A stretch of 64,000 bases of DNA from Turicibacter bilis. GTDB taxonomy: Bacteria; Bacillota_I; Bacilli_A; MOL361; Turicibacteraceae. The translations under genes were made by a program, and so were the position numbers. Shown one piece after another: positions 29,171 to 37,814 of the stretch. The notes under the pieces are model-generated. The model had not been told where the DNA came from. It ran no database searches and saw only the letters and a program-made list of their open reading frames with translations. How positions within the stretch are numbered: the first letter of the stretch is position 1; each line of letters starts with the position of its first letter. The stretch spans positions 1-64,000 of the forward strand of contig NZ_CP071249.1 in NCBI RefSeq assembly GCF_024499055.1, in the 5' to 3' direction.

Positions 29171-29272
29171 AAGCCCTAGCAGTAGAGGATTAGATTTCTT
29201 TCAGAAATCGCTAGGTGACCCAAGCCCTAGTAGTTGAAGATTAGATTTCTTTCAGAAATCGCTAGTTGGCCC
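29171..29272. repeat. two tandem 51-bp hairpin repeats
   Basis: Units 29171-29221 and 29222-29272 match at 46 of 51 positions. Each folds into CCTAG(C/T) ... GATTTCT-TTC-AGAAATC ... GCTAG, a 7-bp inner stem and an outer stem. No reading frame. The remaining part of 28937-29436 holds a TATAAT at 29046-29051 and the ribosome site of the glycerate kinase gene. Confidence 0.75.
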
Positions 29273-29436
29273 CTGGACGATAGGATGCCTTAGTATTGAA
29301 AAGCTTTAAGTACTAAGACTGACTTAGAAAGAGGAAAAACATTTATATTTGTATATAGAATATTTTTTGAGTTAATTTAAGGGATAGTTGATTAGAACAA
29401 TCTTCTAGTAACAAAAAAAGTAAAGGAGTGACTCAA

Positions 29437-30570
29437 ATGAAGGCTGTTGTAGTGATGGATTCGCTAAAAGGAAGTTTAAGTTCAATGGAAGCAGGAGAAG
29501 CAGCTAAAGCTGGGATTTTAGCTGCGAATCCAGAGGCAACGGTGATTGTTAAACCATTGGCTGACGGTGGAGAAGGAACAACAGAAGCTTTAGTTTGTGG
29601 ATTGAATGGCAGGTTAAAAACAATACAAGTTACAGGTCCTATTTATGAACCTGTCATCGCACAATACGGGATAATTGATGAAGTGGCTGTCATTGAAATG
29701 GCACAAGCAGCGGGATTACCTCAAGTTCCAACAGAAAAGCGCAATCCATTAGTGACAACAACTTATGGTGTCGGCGAAATGATTAAGGCATGTGTCGAGT
29801 CAGGATGTAAGAAGTTCATCATTGGAATTGGGGGATCAGCGACGAATGATGCAGGAATTGGAATGTTAATGGCATTAGGATACAAATTCTTAGATGCTAA
29901 TGGACAAGAAGTGGTGCAAGGAGGACAAGGATTAAGTCAAATTGTTTCAATTGATGCGTCAGATGTTTTACCGGGATTATCATCCTGTGAATTTAAGATT
30001 GCGTGTGATGTCACTAACCCATTGTATGGAGAACAAGGAGCGGCTTATATTTATGCTCCGCAAAAGGGTGCAACACCTGAAATCGTTAAAACGTTGGATG
30101 ACGGATTACGTCATTTTGCACGTGTAGTTGAAGGGGATCAAAAAGCAGACTTTGCTAACTTACCAGGTGCAGGAGCAGCAGGTGGTCTTGGATTTGCTTT
30201 TACTGCCTTCTTAAATGGAACATTACAATCAGGAGTCCAAATGATTTTAGAAGAGACAAAGTTGGAAGAGGTACTTAAGGGGGCCGATTATGTGTTAACG
30301 GGGGAAGGGCGGTTAGATCATCAAACGGCAATGGGGAAAGCACCGATCGGTGTTGCTAAATTAGCAAAAAAATATGGGTGTAAAGTGATTGGATTAGCAG
30401 GAGCAACAACAAAAGAAGCAACAGCGTGTCATAAAAAAGGCATTGATGCCTATTTCTCTATTGTTAATCATCCGATGTCATTAGAAGAAGCAATGGAACC
30501 GGAGGTCGCTTTTGAAAATATGAAACAAACGACAGAACAGATTTTTAATTTGATTAAAGCAATTAAGTAA
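29437..30570 (+). CDS. glycerate kinase (GarK/GlxK type)
   Basis: A 377-residue enzyme that phosphorylates D-glycerate with ATP. Family signatures are DSLKGSLSSMEAGEAAKAG at the N-terminus, PLADGGEGTTEAL, FIIGIGGSATNDAGIGML, GAGAAGGLGFAF and YVLTGEGRLDHQTAMGKAP. The product feeds glycolysis (2-phosphoglycerate in this class). ATG 29437 follows AAAGGAG by 8 nt; the GTG at 29428 is part of that site. Stand-alone gene; no glycerate transporter or glyoxylate genes are adjacent. Confidence 0.93.
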   Translation: MKAVVVMDSLKGSLSSMEAGEAAKAGILAANPEATVIVKPLADGGEGTTEALVCGLNGRLKTIQVTGPIYEPVIAQYGIIDEVAVIEMAQAAGLPQVPTEKRNPLVTTTYGVGEMIKACVESGCKKFIIGIGGSATNDAGIGMLMALGYKFLDANGQEVVQGGQGLSQIVSIDASDVLPGLSSCEFKIACDVTNPLYGEQGAAYIYAPQKGATPEIVKTLDDGLRHFARVVEGDQKADFANLPGAGAAGGLGFAFTAFLNGTLQSGVQMILEETKLEEVLKGADYVLTGEGRLDHQTAMGKAPIGVAKLAKKYGCKVIGLAGATTKEATACHKKGIDAYFSIVNHPMSLEEAMEPEVAFENMKQTTEQIFNLIKAIK

Positions 30571-30743
30571 GGTAAAACAAAGAAATCAACGTACTTTTCC
30601 CCATCATAACCTTTTATTTACATAAGTATTAACTTCAACATATAATATTTTTACATTGTCTTAAATGGTTGATAGGATCACAGAAGAATGTTTTCAGGGA
30701 GATATTATATTTAAAGAGAAGGTAAGAGGGGAGTATATTTACT

Positions 30744-31193
30744 ATGACAGCAGAACAAATGTGGGAAAGGGTTATACAAGATTATCCAAACTATGGAGCG
30801 TCAACTTATGAAGCTTTTTCATTCGGGAATACAGATATAATGGCAGATGAGTTGGCATTACTTGTGAAGGCGGGGAAGAAGACTGCGACTTCATCTGTTT
30901 TTTGTTTTTATGAAATGGAAGGAGCAGCACTTCCACAAGGCGGAGAGTTAAGTATTGTACTTAATAGTAAAAATGAGGCAGAGTGTATTATCCTAACAAC
31001 TAAAGTTTATACGACTTCATTTAATTTAGTTAGTGAAGAACATGCATATAAAGAAGGAGAAGGAAACCAAAGTTTAGATGATTGGAGAGAGGGTCATCAA
31101 GCATTTTTTACTGAAGCCTTAGCAGAATGTAACCAAGTCTTTGATGAAAATATGTTGATTGTGTATGAAGAATTTAAAGTGATTTGGAAATAA
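30744..31193 (+). CDS. ASCH-domain protein
   Basis: A 149-residue cytoplasmic protein of the ASCH family, a PUA-like fold thought to bind RNA; one branch (YqfB) hydrolyses N4-acetylcytidine. The conserved start is NYGASTYEAFSFGNTDIMAD, followed by the ASCH core VKAGKKTATSSVF and the paired strand region LTTKVYTTSF with E-HAYKEGEG-SLDDWREGH downstream. Ribosome site AGAGGGGAG is about 12 nt upstream. No operon partner; convergent with the SPFH gene across a shared terminator. Confidence 0.85.
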   Translation: MTAEQMWERVIQDYPNYGASTYEAFSFGNTDIMADELALLVKAGKKTATSSVFCFYEMEGAALPQGGELSIVLNSKNEAECIILTTKVYTTSFNLVSEEHAYKEGEGNQSLDDWREGHQAFFTEALAECNQVFDENMLIVYEEFKVIWK

Positions 31194-31198
31194 AAGAA

Positions 31199-31233
31199 AA
31201 AACGTCTTCTATTGTTTTTGAAGACGTTTTTTT
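31199..31233. terminator. bidirectional terminator
   Basis: AAAACGTCTTC, 10-nt loop, GAAGACGTTTT with extra T/A on both sides; serves the ASCH gene and the convergent SPFH gene. Confidence 0.9.
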
Positions 31234-31240
31234 AATATGA

Positions 31241-32302
31241 TTAGAACAATTTATGACCACACTCATTACAGAATTTTGCATCTGGTGTTGTTTGGGTCCC
31301 GCATTCAGGACAGAATTTATAGCCGGTTGATGGGGATGATGATGCTTGGACTTTGGTCCCACACTCAGGGCAGAATTTTACATTTGGGCTTAGTTTGTGT
31401 CCACATTGATGACAGGAAAGGGTAGTAGATGGTTGAGCTTGTGATGCTGTTGATGTGTTAGTCATCATAGACGTCATTTGCTTCATCATTTCAACGCCCA
31501 TAGCCATCCCAGCTCCTGTTTGAGCCATGGATGCCATCGAACTATTTGGATGTTCAGTCATCGACTCAATCATACTCATCTGTTGATAATGTGCGATATC
31601 ACCGACCATATCGAAGGAAGCTGTTTTCTCAATCATCTTTTGAACGTTCTCTGGATAAGTAAAACTTGAAATTGTGAAATCAGTCACAGTTAGACCTAAC
31701 TTTAATAATTCCATATCAAGATCACTTTTAATTCCTCGAGCAATATCATAAGCATTTACTTGTAAATTGAATAAGTCTTTTCCTTCTTTTGAAATCCAAC
31801 GCATTAAAAGTTGATCGAGTTGAGATAAAACGCGCTCTTTTACATCCTCCACGGTAAATTGTTGCTTCACACCTGCTATACGGTCAATTAAAGCAAGATA
31901 GTCATTAACTTTAACCGTAAATGTTCCAAAGCTGCGAATAGGTAGTCCACCTTTTAAACTTGGTGTTGGGATATTAATCGCACTTTTAGTTCCCCAGCGA
32001 ATTAAAAATTCCTTCGTATTCACGAATAAAACTTCTGCTCGAAGTGGACTGTTAAATCCAAACTTAAATCCTTTTAATGTGGTTAAAAAAGGAATGATTT
32101 CAGACTCGATTTCATAATTTCCTTCATCTTTAAAGATTCCTTCAATTTTTCCATTATATAAGAAAATAGCATCTTGTCCTGGACGAATAACGAGGCGACT
32201 CCCACGCTTAATTTCTTTGTTACGCCAAAGCCAAAAGATGACATCGTCACGAGACTCGTTCCATTCAATGACATTAGCAAATTGATTATTGAATAAACCC
32301 AT
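31241..32302 (-). CDS. ydjI: SPFH-domain protein with C-terminal zinc ribbons (YdjI-like)
   Basis: A 353-residue protein. The first 215 residues form an SPFH/band-7-like domain of the 'virion core protein' branch (NVIEWNE, LVIRPGQDAIFLYNG, FGTFTVKVNDY, LGLTVTDFTISSF), then a Met/Ser-rich linker, then two double zinc ribbons (CHQCGHKL...CPECG and CPECGTQT...CNECG). In Bacillus the homologue YdjI works with PspA and YdjG at the membrane under envelope stress. AAGGAG precedes ATG. Third gene of the minus-strand set, 13 nt behind the ydjG-like gene. Confidence 0.88.
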   Translation of the reverse strand: MGLFNNQFANVIEWNESRDDVIFWLWRNKEIKRGSRLVIRPGQDAIFLYNGKIEGIFKDEGNYEIESEIIPFLTTLKGFKFGFNSPLRAEVLFVNTKEFLIRWGTKSAINIPTPSLKGGLPIRSFGTFTVKVNDYLALIDRIAGVKQQFTVEDVKERVLSQLDQLLMRWISKEGKDLFNLQVNAYDIARGIKSDLDMELLKLGLTVTDFTISSFTYPENVQKMIEKTASFDMVGDIAHYQQMSMIESMTEHPNSSMASMAQTGAGMAMGVEMMKQMTSMMTNTSTASQAQPSTTLSCHQCGHKLSPNVKFCPECGTKVQASSSPSTGYKFCPECGTQTTPDAKFCNECGHKLF

Positions 32303-32315
32303 ACGTTAACACTCC

Positions 32316-33389
32316 TTAACTATTAAAATAAACAAAAATGAAGTAGATTGCAATGATTCCTAAAATGATTAAGATAGTGATTTTCACCCAACTATAGGGA
32401 TAGGTTCCATGAATGCGTCCAGTTTCTCCATTAATAATATATTGATATTGTTTACCTTTGTAATCATAAGTAGCGGTCCAGATGGGAAGAAGGACATGTT
32501 TAAAGGTGACATGATCATAATGGGTTTGGACATGAATTCCACTGACAGTATCGTAGTAACGTAGAACTTCTAAACGGGCAGCTTCTTCGAGCTCACGATT
32601 TATTTTCTGTTTAGCAAAAGTGAATCCTTCTTGAACACTTAGACTATAACGTTCAGCCATGTAGCCAGAGATATATTCACTTCGATAGGGTTCTACACGA
32701 TCAGTATTAAAAGGTTCAACTCCACACATAATCGTATCACTATAATGATGAGAAGCATTTACTAAAATATCATCGAAAAATTGATGAAGATGACCACTGA
32801 CTGGATACCAACGAACTTTCTGAACTTGCTCTTTTTTTCCATTGATTTCACGAGTTTCATAATAATAACGGCCGCCTCTAGCCGTATAGGTACTAGACGT
32901 ATTTGCATCATATGTCCAATAGGGGACATAGACAGCCTGAAGTTTATCACTTTGATAAAGTAGTTTTAAATCATTTGGAGCTAACCAGCGATATTTGACC
33001 CATTTTGATAGTTCCTCCATTGCTTGATGTTTTTCGATTTTGAAGGGAAGAATAGCTTCAGGCTTAATCCCAGCTGATTGTTTCGTTTTTAGAACATGCG
33101 AGGATCCGCAATAAGAACAATGCAGCGCCGTAATATGTTTATCAACAACAGTTTCGGCACCACAGCTTTCACAAGTGATGACCTCGACATCTTCATTCCA
33201 ATTTGATTTTTCTTCGAGAGTACTCACATTCGAAAAGTCATATTCATGAACTTCCCCTTCATGATCAATCGCTACTTCTGTTTCGCAGTACGGACACTTC
33301 AAAGCTTGTGATTTTATATCAAACACCATATTTCCCCCACAATTTTCACAGGTGAACACTTGGATATCTTCTTGCTTTTCTTCGCTCAT
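32316..33389 (-). CDS. ydjG: zinc-ribbon membrane protein (YdjG-like)
   Basis: A 357-residue protein with two N-terminal zinc ribbons (CENCGGNM...CPYCETEV and CESCGAETVV...CSYCGSSHV), a middle domain with AVYVPYWTYDANTSSTY and VLLPIWTATYDYKGK, and one C-terminal membrane helix (about 333-353). In Bacillus subtilis YdjG and YdjH form the membrane anchor that recruits the SPFH protein YdjI and PspA. No separate ydjH is present here. AGGGAG precedes the ATG. Between this gene and pspA lies a terminator-like hairpin, so it may be expressed at a lower level than pspA. Confidence 0.87.
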   Translation of the reverse strand: MSEEKQEDIQVFTCENCGGNMVFDIKSQALKCPYCETEVAIDHEGEVHEYDFSNVSTLEEKSNWNEDVEVITCESCGAETVVDKHITALHCSYCGSSHVLKTKQSAGIKPEAILPFKIEKHQAMEELSKWVKYRWLAPNDLKLLYQSDKLQAVYVPYWTYDANTSSTYTARGGRYYYETREINGKKEQVQKVRWYPVSGHLHQFFDDILVNASHHYSDTIMCGVEPFNTDRVEPYRSEYISGYMAERYSLSVQEGFTFAKQKINRELEEAARLEVLRYYDTVSGIHVQTHYDHVTFKHVLLPIWTATYDYKGKQYQYIINGETGRIHGTYPYSWVKITILIILGIIAIYFIFVYFNS

Positions 33390-33407
33390 TTTCTCACTCC
33401 CTATGGT

Positions 33408-33437
33408 AAAAAAGTTGTAGCTTAAAAAAACTACAAC
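33408..33437 (-). terminator. terminator-like hairpin between pspA and ydjG
   Basis: Read on the minus strand: GTTGTAG, 10-nt A/T loop, CTACAAC, then six T. It may stop most transcripts after pspA while letting some continue into the next two genes. Confidence 0.7.
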
Positions 33438-33456
33438 CGATTATGGCTTTTTAAAC

Positions 33457-34182
33457 TTATTCTTGATTCGTTAAACCCTTTAAAGCTGCTAATTCATGAT
33501 CAATAGTGGATGAACGATTTCCTTTTAAAGCAGCAAGTTCATCTTCGATAGATGAAGAGGTTTTCGTATCATATTTATTCATTAATGATTCAATATCGTC
33601 TTTAGGTACAGCATTTAAGTCGGCGATTGCATTTGCTTCATCTAACATTCGATTTGCTTTTTCTTCCATACGAGTAAAAGCCCCTAAGTTTGATTTTGAA
33701 CTATTAAGTGAACTTCCAAGTTCATTAATACGTTGCTGCATATTAGCTGTCGCTACTTTTGCTTTAATACTATCACGACGAGCAGTTAGTTCGTTAACTT
33801 CACTTACCAGTTTATCGTGCATTTGACGCATTTTTAAAGTATTAGATGAAGCAAGCTGTACTTTTTGTTCAAGTGTGGATTGTTTTTCTGTGAGTGTTGC
33901 TTTTTTTGATAAGAAAAGGCGAGCATCGTCATCATTTCCCGCTTCAATGGCACGTTTAGCATAATCTAATAATTTAGCAATTTCTTTATTGCACTCATCC
34001 AATTCGCGTTTTGCACGAGCTTCTTCAGCCATAATAGATGCTGTTTCAGCTTTAACTTTTCCTAAGTCATCATTTAAGTTTCGTAAAATTTGATCAACCA
34101 TTTTAGCAGGGTCTTCACATTTATCTAGTAGGGCATTAATATTCGCAGACATAATATCTGAAAAACGTTTTAAAATAGACAC
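33457..34182 (-). CDS. pspA: phage shock protein A / LiaH family (ESCRT-III-like)
   Basis: A 241-residue, almost wholly alpha-helical coiled-coil protein that oligomerises on stressed membranes. The start SILKRFSDIMSANINALLDK and EDPAKMVDQILRNLNDDL are family hallmarks; the long helices continue to about residue 185, and the tail repeats (D/H)ELAALKG twice. GTG 34182 was chosen because AACGAGGAG lies 7 nt upstream and PspA proteins begin at this point; an ATG at 34203 precedes the ribosome site. First gene of a pspA-ydjG-ydjI set, a known envelope-stress arrangement. Confidence 0.92.
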   Translation of the reverse strand: MSILKRFSDIMSANINALLDKCEDPAKMVDQILRNLNDDLGKVKAETASIMAEEARAKRELDECNKEIAKLLDYAKRAIEAGNDDDARLFLSKKATLTEKQSTLEQKVQLASSNTLKMRQMHDKLVSEVNELTARRDSIKAKVATANMQQRINELGSSLNSSKSNLGAFTRMEEKANRMLDEANAIADLNAVPKDDIESLMNKYDTKTSSSIEDELAALKGNRSSTIDHELAALKGLTNQE

Positions 34183-34304
34183 AAAACCACTCCTCGTTCT
34201 CATGATTAATAACAGTATATGAGTAAAAGAACGAAAATATTAGGAGAATTCTAATGAATGAATTTCACAAGAAAAAATGTGACCTTAACGACATTATTTA
34301 GGTA

Positions 34305-34332
34305 TAAAAAAATCTCCCCTCAAAGAGGGGAG
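34305..34332 (-). terminator. terminator of the LTA-synthase-like gene
   Basis: On the minus strand CTCCCCTC, loop TTT, GAGGGGAG, then ATTTTTTT. Confidence 0.9.
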
Positions 34333-34341
34333 GCTCTTATT

Positions 34342-36462
34342 TTATTCTACTTCTTGAACAGGTTGTCCAAGTGCTTCTAAAGCGGCTTGATAACCAGCCA
34401 TATAACCTTCTTCAAATCCTTGGTCATAAAATTGATTGTTTTCTTCTTCTTGACCTACTTTATATTTTGCAGAAGTACTTAAGACATGGTTAGTGACCGT
34501 CACTTGTTGAATCGCAAATCGGTCGTCTTCATTTAAAGTATAATCTGATACCATTAATGTATTAGGGTCGATGTAAGTTGTCTCATGAGCGGTGTCATTG
34601 ATTTTTACACGACTATATTCAGTAAAGTTTTGACCTTTTACAATGAAATTACCGTCTTCATCGTTATAAACTTCTGAAATCAAAACTTCATTAACCCCCA
34701 TTTGCATTTTTGTTGGCTCATACGGATTCACGCCACCATAGATATAGCGTTCACCGTATAGCATGTCATATTGTAATAACTTAAGATTATCTAAGTAATC
34801 AGGAGTATCTTTATATTGTTGATGATAGTTAATTAATGTTCCATGATGAATGCCAAGTTGATTTAAGACATGAGCACCTAATTGGTAAGCCTCAATGTCA
34901 GTATCTTGTTTTTCTAAGCCAAAGTTGTTCCAAATAACATATTCTGTTTCGAAGATGTCACCATTTGATAATTCAGCGTCTTCAATTCCTAATGTCGGCA
35001 AGTGATCCCCATACATCACAAGGACAATATCTTCATTTATTAATGATAGGGCTTGGATTAACTCGGCGATAAATTGATCCATTTCATACATTTCATTTGT
35101 AAAGTATTCAAATGAGGTTAAGCGCTCGGTATCATCTAAACCACTGACTGTGATTTTAGAGTGATTTTCAACTGGAGTCGTTGGATAATCACCGTGCCCT
35201 TGAACTGAAATCGTATAGATATAATCTTGACCTTCTGTTGATTTTAAAGCATCAACGATTGATTTTGTTAAGTATTTATCTTTCGCCCAACCAAGTGGGG
35301 TTGTTTCTTCAATGTTCATATATTCGATTGAAGTAAAGGTATCAAATCCTAACATTTTAAATACTTTTTGACGAGTATAGAAGGTTCCTTTGTTGTTATG
35401 AATGGCATGTGTTGAATAACCTAAATCCTTTAAGTCATAGTTAATACTTTCAGCCGTTGTTTTACGTAAGATTGTTTTATATGGATATTCTCCAGCACCG
35501 AAGAATTCTAGGTTCATTCCTGAGATGACTTCAAACTCTGTGTTTGCTGTTCCGGCTCCAACTGAAGGAACTTTTAAATAACCTGAAGAGAACTGTTCTT
35601 TTAATTTTCTGAAGTTTGGAACAGGATCTTCTGAGAATTCTAAGTCGATCATGTGTGTTGGATCAAAGAATGACTCTAATTGAAGCATGATAATATTTGG
35701 TGCTTGCTTTTGTGGCACCATACTATTGTCATTACTTGCAACTAAATTTGAATTATCTAATTTAGAAGAATCTTCAGAATTCATTAGCGTTTCCGCTAAT
35801 TTTTCAATAGTTGCTTGTGTATAGTTTACCGGTCGTTTAATCCCTGTGTTTAATAACGTATTAGTAAAGCAATAAGGGAATCCGTAATCTAAATAAGCAA
35901 AAGCGATGTTTCCGAAATAATCAGAAATAATATTTGCTTTTAAGGCACCTTGTGTCAAAAGTACAAAACTAATGATTCCAGCAGCGAAAAGTGGAATGTT
36001 TTTTTTGTAGTTAACTTTATTTTTTGATCTTGGTGCTTTAAAGAACGCAATAATAACTCCAATAATCGCAAGAGCAATCCCTACCCCAATTAATCCAATT
36101 TGAAACTTAGAGAAGTATTTTTCTAAAATATCAAAGGTTGATGAAATTAATTTTAATTCGTTTGCCGTAAATGGAGTGACACGATTGTTTAAAACGATTC
36201 CGTTGGTAATTCCTCCTGCTAACCAAATAAGTGAAATAGTAGTGAAAACAAAGAATTTTCGACGGACCAATAAAATCAGTGAAAAGGTTAGTAAGATTAA
36301 TAAGACATTATAAGTAAATACCACGGGTGAGTGGATTAAATAATTGAATGCAGCCACAATCGAGTGACGGCTAAAGATTTCAATTAGAAAGTTAATGACG
36401 AACGCCGAGGCGATACATAGAAAATAATAATTATATAAATACTTTTTTATAATTTCTTTCAT
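34342..36462 (-). CDS. lipoteichoic acid synthase-like sulfatase-fold enzyme
   Basis: A 706-residue membrane enzyme: about five helices in the first 185 residues, then an extracellular alkaline-phosphatase/sulfatase-fold domain. The metal Glu is in MLQLESFFD, the catalytic Thr in VGAGTANTEFEVISG, and YGDHLPTLG gives the Asp-His pair. LtaS-type enzymes polymerise glycerol phosphate from phosphatidylglycerol outside the cell; other members transfer phospho-groups to lipids or glycans. After the catalytic domain there is an additional IPT/TIG-like beta domain (about 600-675) and an acidic tail, which classical LtaS lacks. GGGGG precedes the ATG. Single gene. Confidence 0.88.
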   Translation of the reverse strand: MKEIIKKYLYNYYFLCIASAFVINFLIEIFSRHSIVAAFNYLIHSPVVFTYNVLLILLTFSLILLVRRKFFVFTTISLIWLAGGITNGIVLNNRVTPFTANELKLISSTFDILEKYFSKFQIGLIGVGIALAIIGVIIAFFKAPRSKNKVNYKKNIPLFAAGIISFVLLTQGALKANIISDYFGNIAFAYLDYGFPYCFTNTLLNTGIKRPVNYTQATIEKLAETLMNSEDSSKLDNSNLVASNDNSMVPQKQAPNIIMLQLESFFDPTHMIDLEFSEDPVPNFRKLKEQFSSGYLKVPSVGAGTANTEFEVISGMNLEFFGAGEYPYKTILRKTTAESINYDLKDLGYSTHAIHNNKGTFYTRQKVFKMLGFDTFTSIEYMNIEETTPLGWAKDKYLTKSIVDALKSTEGQDYIYTISVQGHGDYPTTPVENHSKITVSGLDDTERLTSFEYFTNEMYEMDQFIAELIQALSLINEDIVLVMYGDHLPTLGIEDAELSNGDIFETEYVIWNNFGLEKQDTDIEAYQLGAHVLNQLGIHHGTLINYHQQYKDTPDYLDNLKLLQYDMLYGERYIYGGVNPYEPTKMQMGVNEVLISEVYNDEDGNFIVKGQNFTEYSRVKINDTAHETTYIDPNTLMVSDYTLNEDDRFAIQQVTVTNHVLSTSAKYKVGQEEENNQFYDQGFEEGYMAGYQAALEALGQPVQEVE

Positions 36463-37249
36463 ATTAGACCCCCATAAATAAATACTCTATGAGTTTGAGT
36501 GGACTCAAAGAGGTGTTTTTAAAGCAATTATTTCCATATCCAATCTTAAAGTAGTCCATCTGACATTTTAACAACGACCGACCATAAAATCAATTAGAAA
36601 ATTTTAGGAGAAATGAGTACAAGTAATTATTATACAGCTTGAAAATAAAAATTCATCTTCTATTTGTGGCTTTTTTAAAATTCATACAAATGTTAAGAGT
36701 TAGGTAAAAAAATAAAGAATAATGTAACCGCTTCTTTTGGTGTTTTTATAAGTGGATGTCGTTTTTTGTTAATAAAATGTAAAATTTCTGTTAAGTTTTA
36801 TATCTTAGCAAGTACAATAAAGATTCATTCTTGACTAAGTGTTCCCGATCGGATTGAAGTTATAATTTTTAAAATAGGTGTATTTATATTAAAGGTAATA
36901 ACTAAATGATTTTTAAATCAAATTGGAACTTTATAAGTAAGGGGGGAAGAGCTGATAAAGTTAAATGAATCATCCCTTTAACGTTTAATGATAAGATAAA
37001 AGTAACAGAGATATAGAAGTAAGATTCTTAGAATCAATAGCCAACAGTATATTATGAAAAACTTAAATAAAGGGAACGTCTAATTTGATAGGTATTTTTT
37101 TATTTCGTGACCTCGTTATTGATCATGGAGGGACAGTATATGATAATTTATTCAAAAGGGAGAGGTGAAGTAGGAACTGAATAACTGAGGGAATTTTCTA
37201 TCCTTATAATATGAGAAAATAAAGTTACTGATAAAAAATGTTAGTAACT
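36463..37249. other. about 790 bases without a recognisable gene
   Basis: AT-rich spacer between the divergent LTA-synthase-like gene and the region before sspI. All frames are short; no tRNA, terminator or conserved motif stands out. It contains several TATAAT-like boxes and one weak cre-like string (36723-36736). AGTTACT / AGTAACT (about 37223-37248) is the only inverted repeat noticed. Confidence 0.5.
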
Positions 37250-37251
37250 AA

Positions 37252-37279
37252 AAAAAGTAGAGAATCATCTCTACTTTTT
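37252..37279 (-). terminator. terminator of sspI
   Basis: AAAAAGTAGAGA, loop ATCA, TCTCTACTTTTT; symmetrical, works on the minus strand for sspI. Confidence 0.88.
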
Positions 37280-37282
37280 AAA

Positions 37283-37501
37283 TTAAAGAGCCTTTGGTTT
37301 TAAACATTGAGTAATACGTGAAACCATTGTTTCTTTTTCTGAATCATTGCTTCCATTCCATAAGATTTCAAACATAACTCCTAATCCAGGAAGTGTTTTT
37401 TCTTCTCCAGATTCAATCGCATCAATAATCGTTTCACGGATTTCATCATAGTTTGAGTCATCTAAGTTTGCAATAACAGCTTTTCTTAAATCGAAGTTCA
37501 T
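37283..37501 (-). CDS. sspI: small acid-soluble spore protein SspI
   Basis: A 72-residue protein matching the SspI family: NFDLRKAVIANLDD at the start, then ETIIDAIESGEEKTLPGLGVMFE and a C-terminal basic ending LKPKAL. SspI is a minor spore-core protein made in the forespore under sigma-G; it is unrelated to the alpha/beta DNA-binding SASPs. ATG 37501 follows GAGGTGATG; a longer in-frame reading from 37546 lacks the conserved start. Its presence implies that the organism forms endospores. No clear sigma-G promoter was found. Confidence 0.9.
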   Translation of the reverse strand: MNFDLRKAVIANLDDSNYDEIRETIIDAIESGEEKTLPGLGVMFEILWNGSNDSEKETMVSRITQCLKPKAL

Positions 37502-37530
37502 GATCATCACCTCATAAAAATTTCTTTCGT

Positions 37531-37560
37531 TATAGTTTTTCACCATTTTGGAAAACTATA
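37531..37560. repeat. inverted repeat upstream of sspI
   Basis: TATAGTTTTT (37531-37540) and GAAAACTATA (37551-37560) form arms of about 9 bp around CACCATTTTG. It lies 30 nt before the sspI start on the minus strand, so could affect its transcript or be an operator. I see nothing else in 37561-37814. Confidence 0.45.
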
Positions 37561-37814
37561 CATATTTTTATTATTTGAAATTTTTATAGATGAGCAACAT
37601 ATACTAGTGCAGTAGGTTAAGCTTAAGAGAGACGATTTGAGTGAACTGTTAGAGTAATCTTGAGCATCAGATAGGTCTATATAAATAAATATAGAAAAAA
37701 CAAGAGAATTTATATCTAATTAAATTTATTTGGAAAGTTTGTAGAGTTATAGTAAAATAATATGGTGAAACCGTGTAAACATGCGGTGTTAAGAAAAGAA
37801 AGTAGGTCGAAGAT

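Noticed and set aside
29171-29272. Direct repeats as a minimal CRISPR array
   Set aside because: Only two units, 51 bp each, directly abutting with no spacer and with internal mismatches; no cas genes in the window.
36723-36736. cre-like string TGTAACCGCTTCTT
   Set aside because: Only 11 of 14, asymmetrical, and no promoter or gene within reach.
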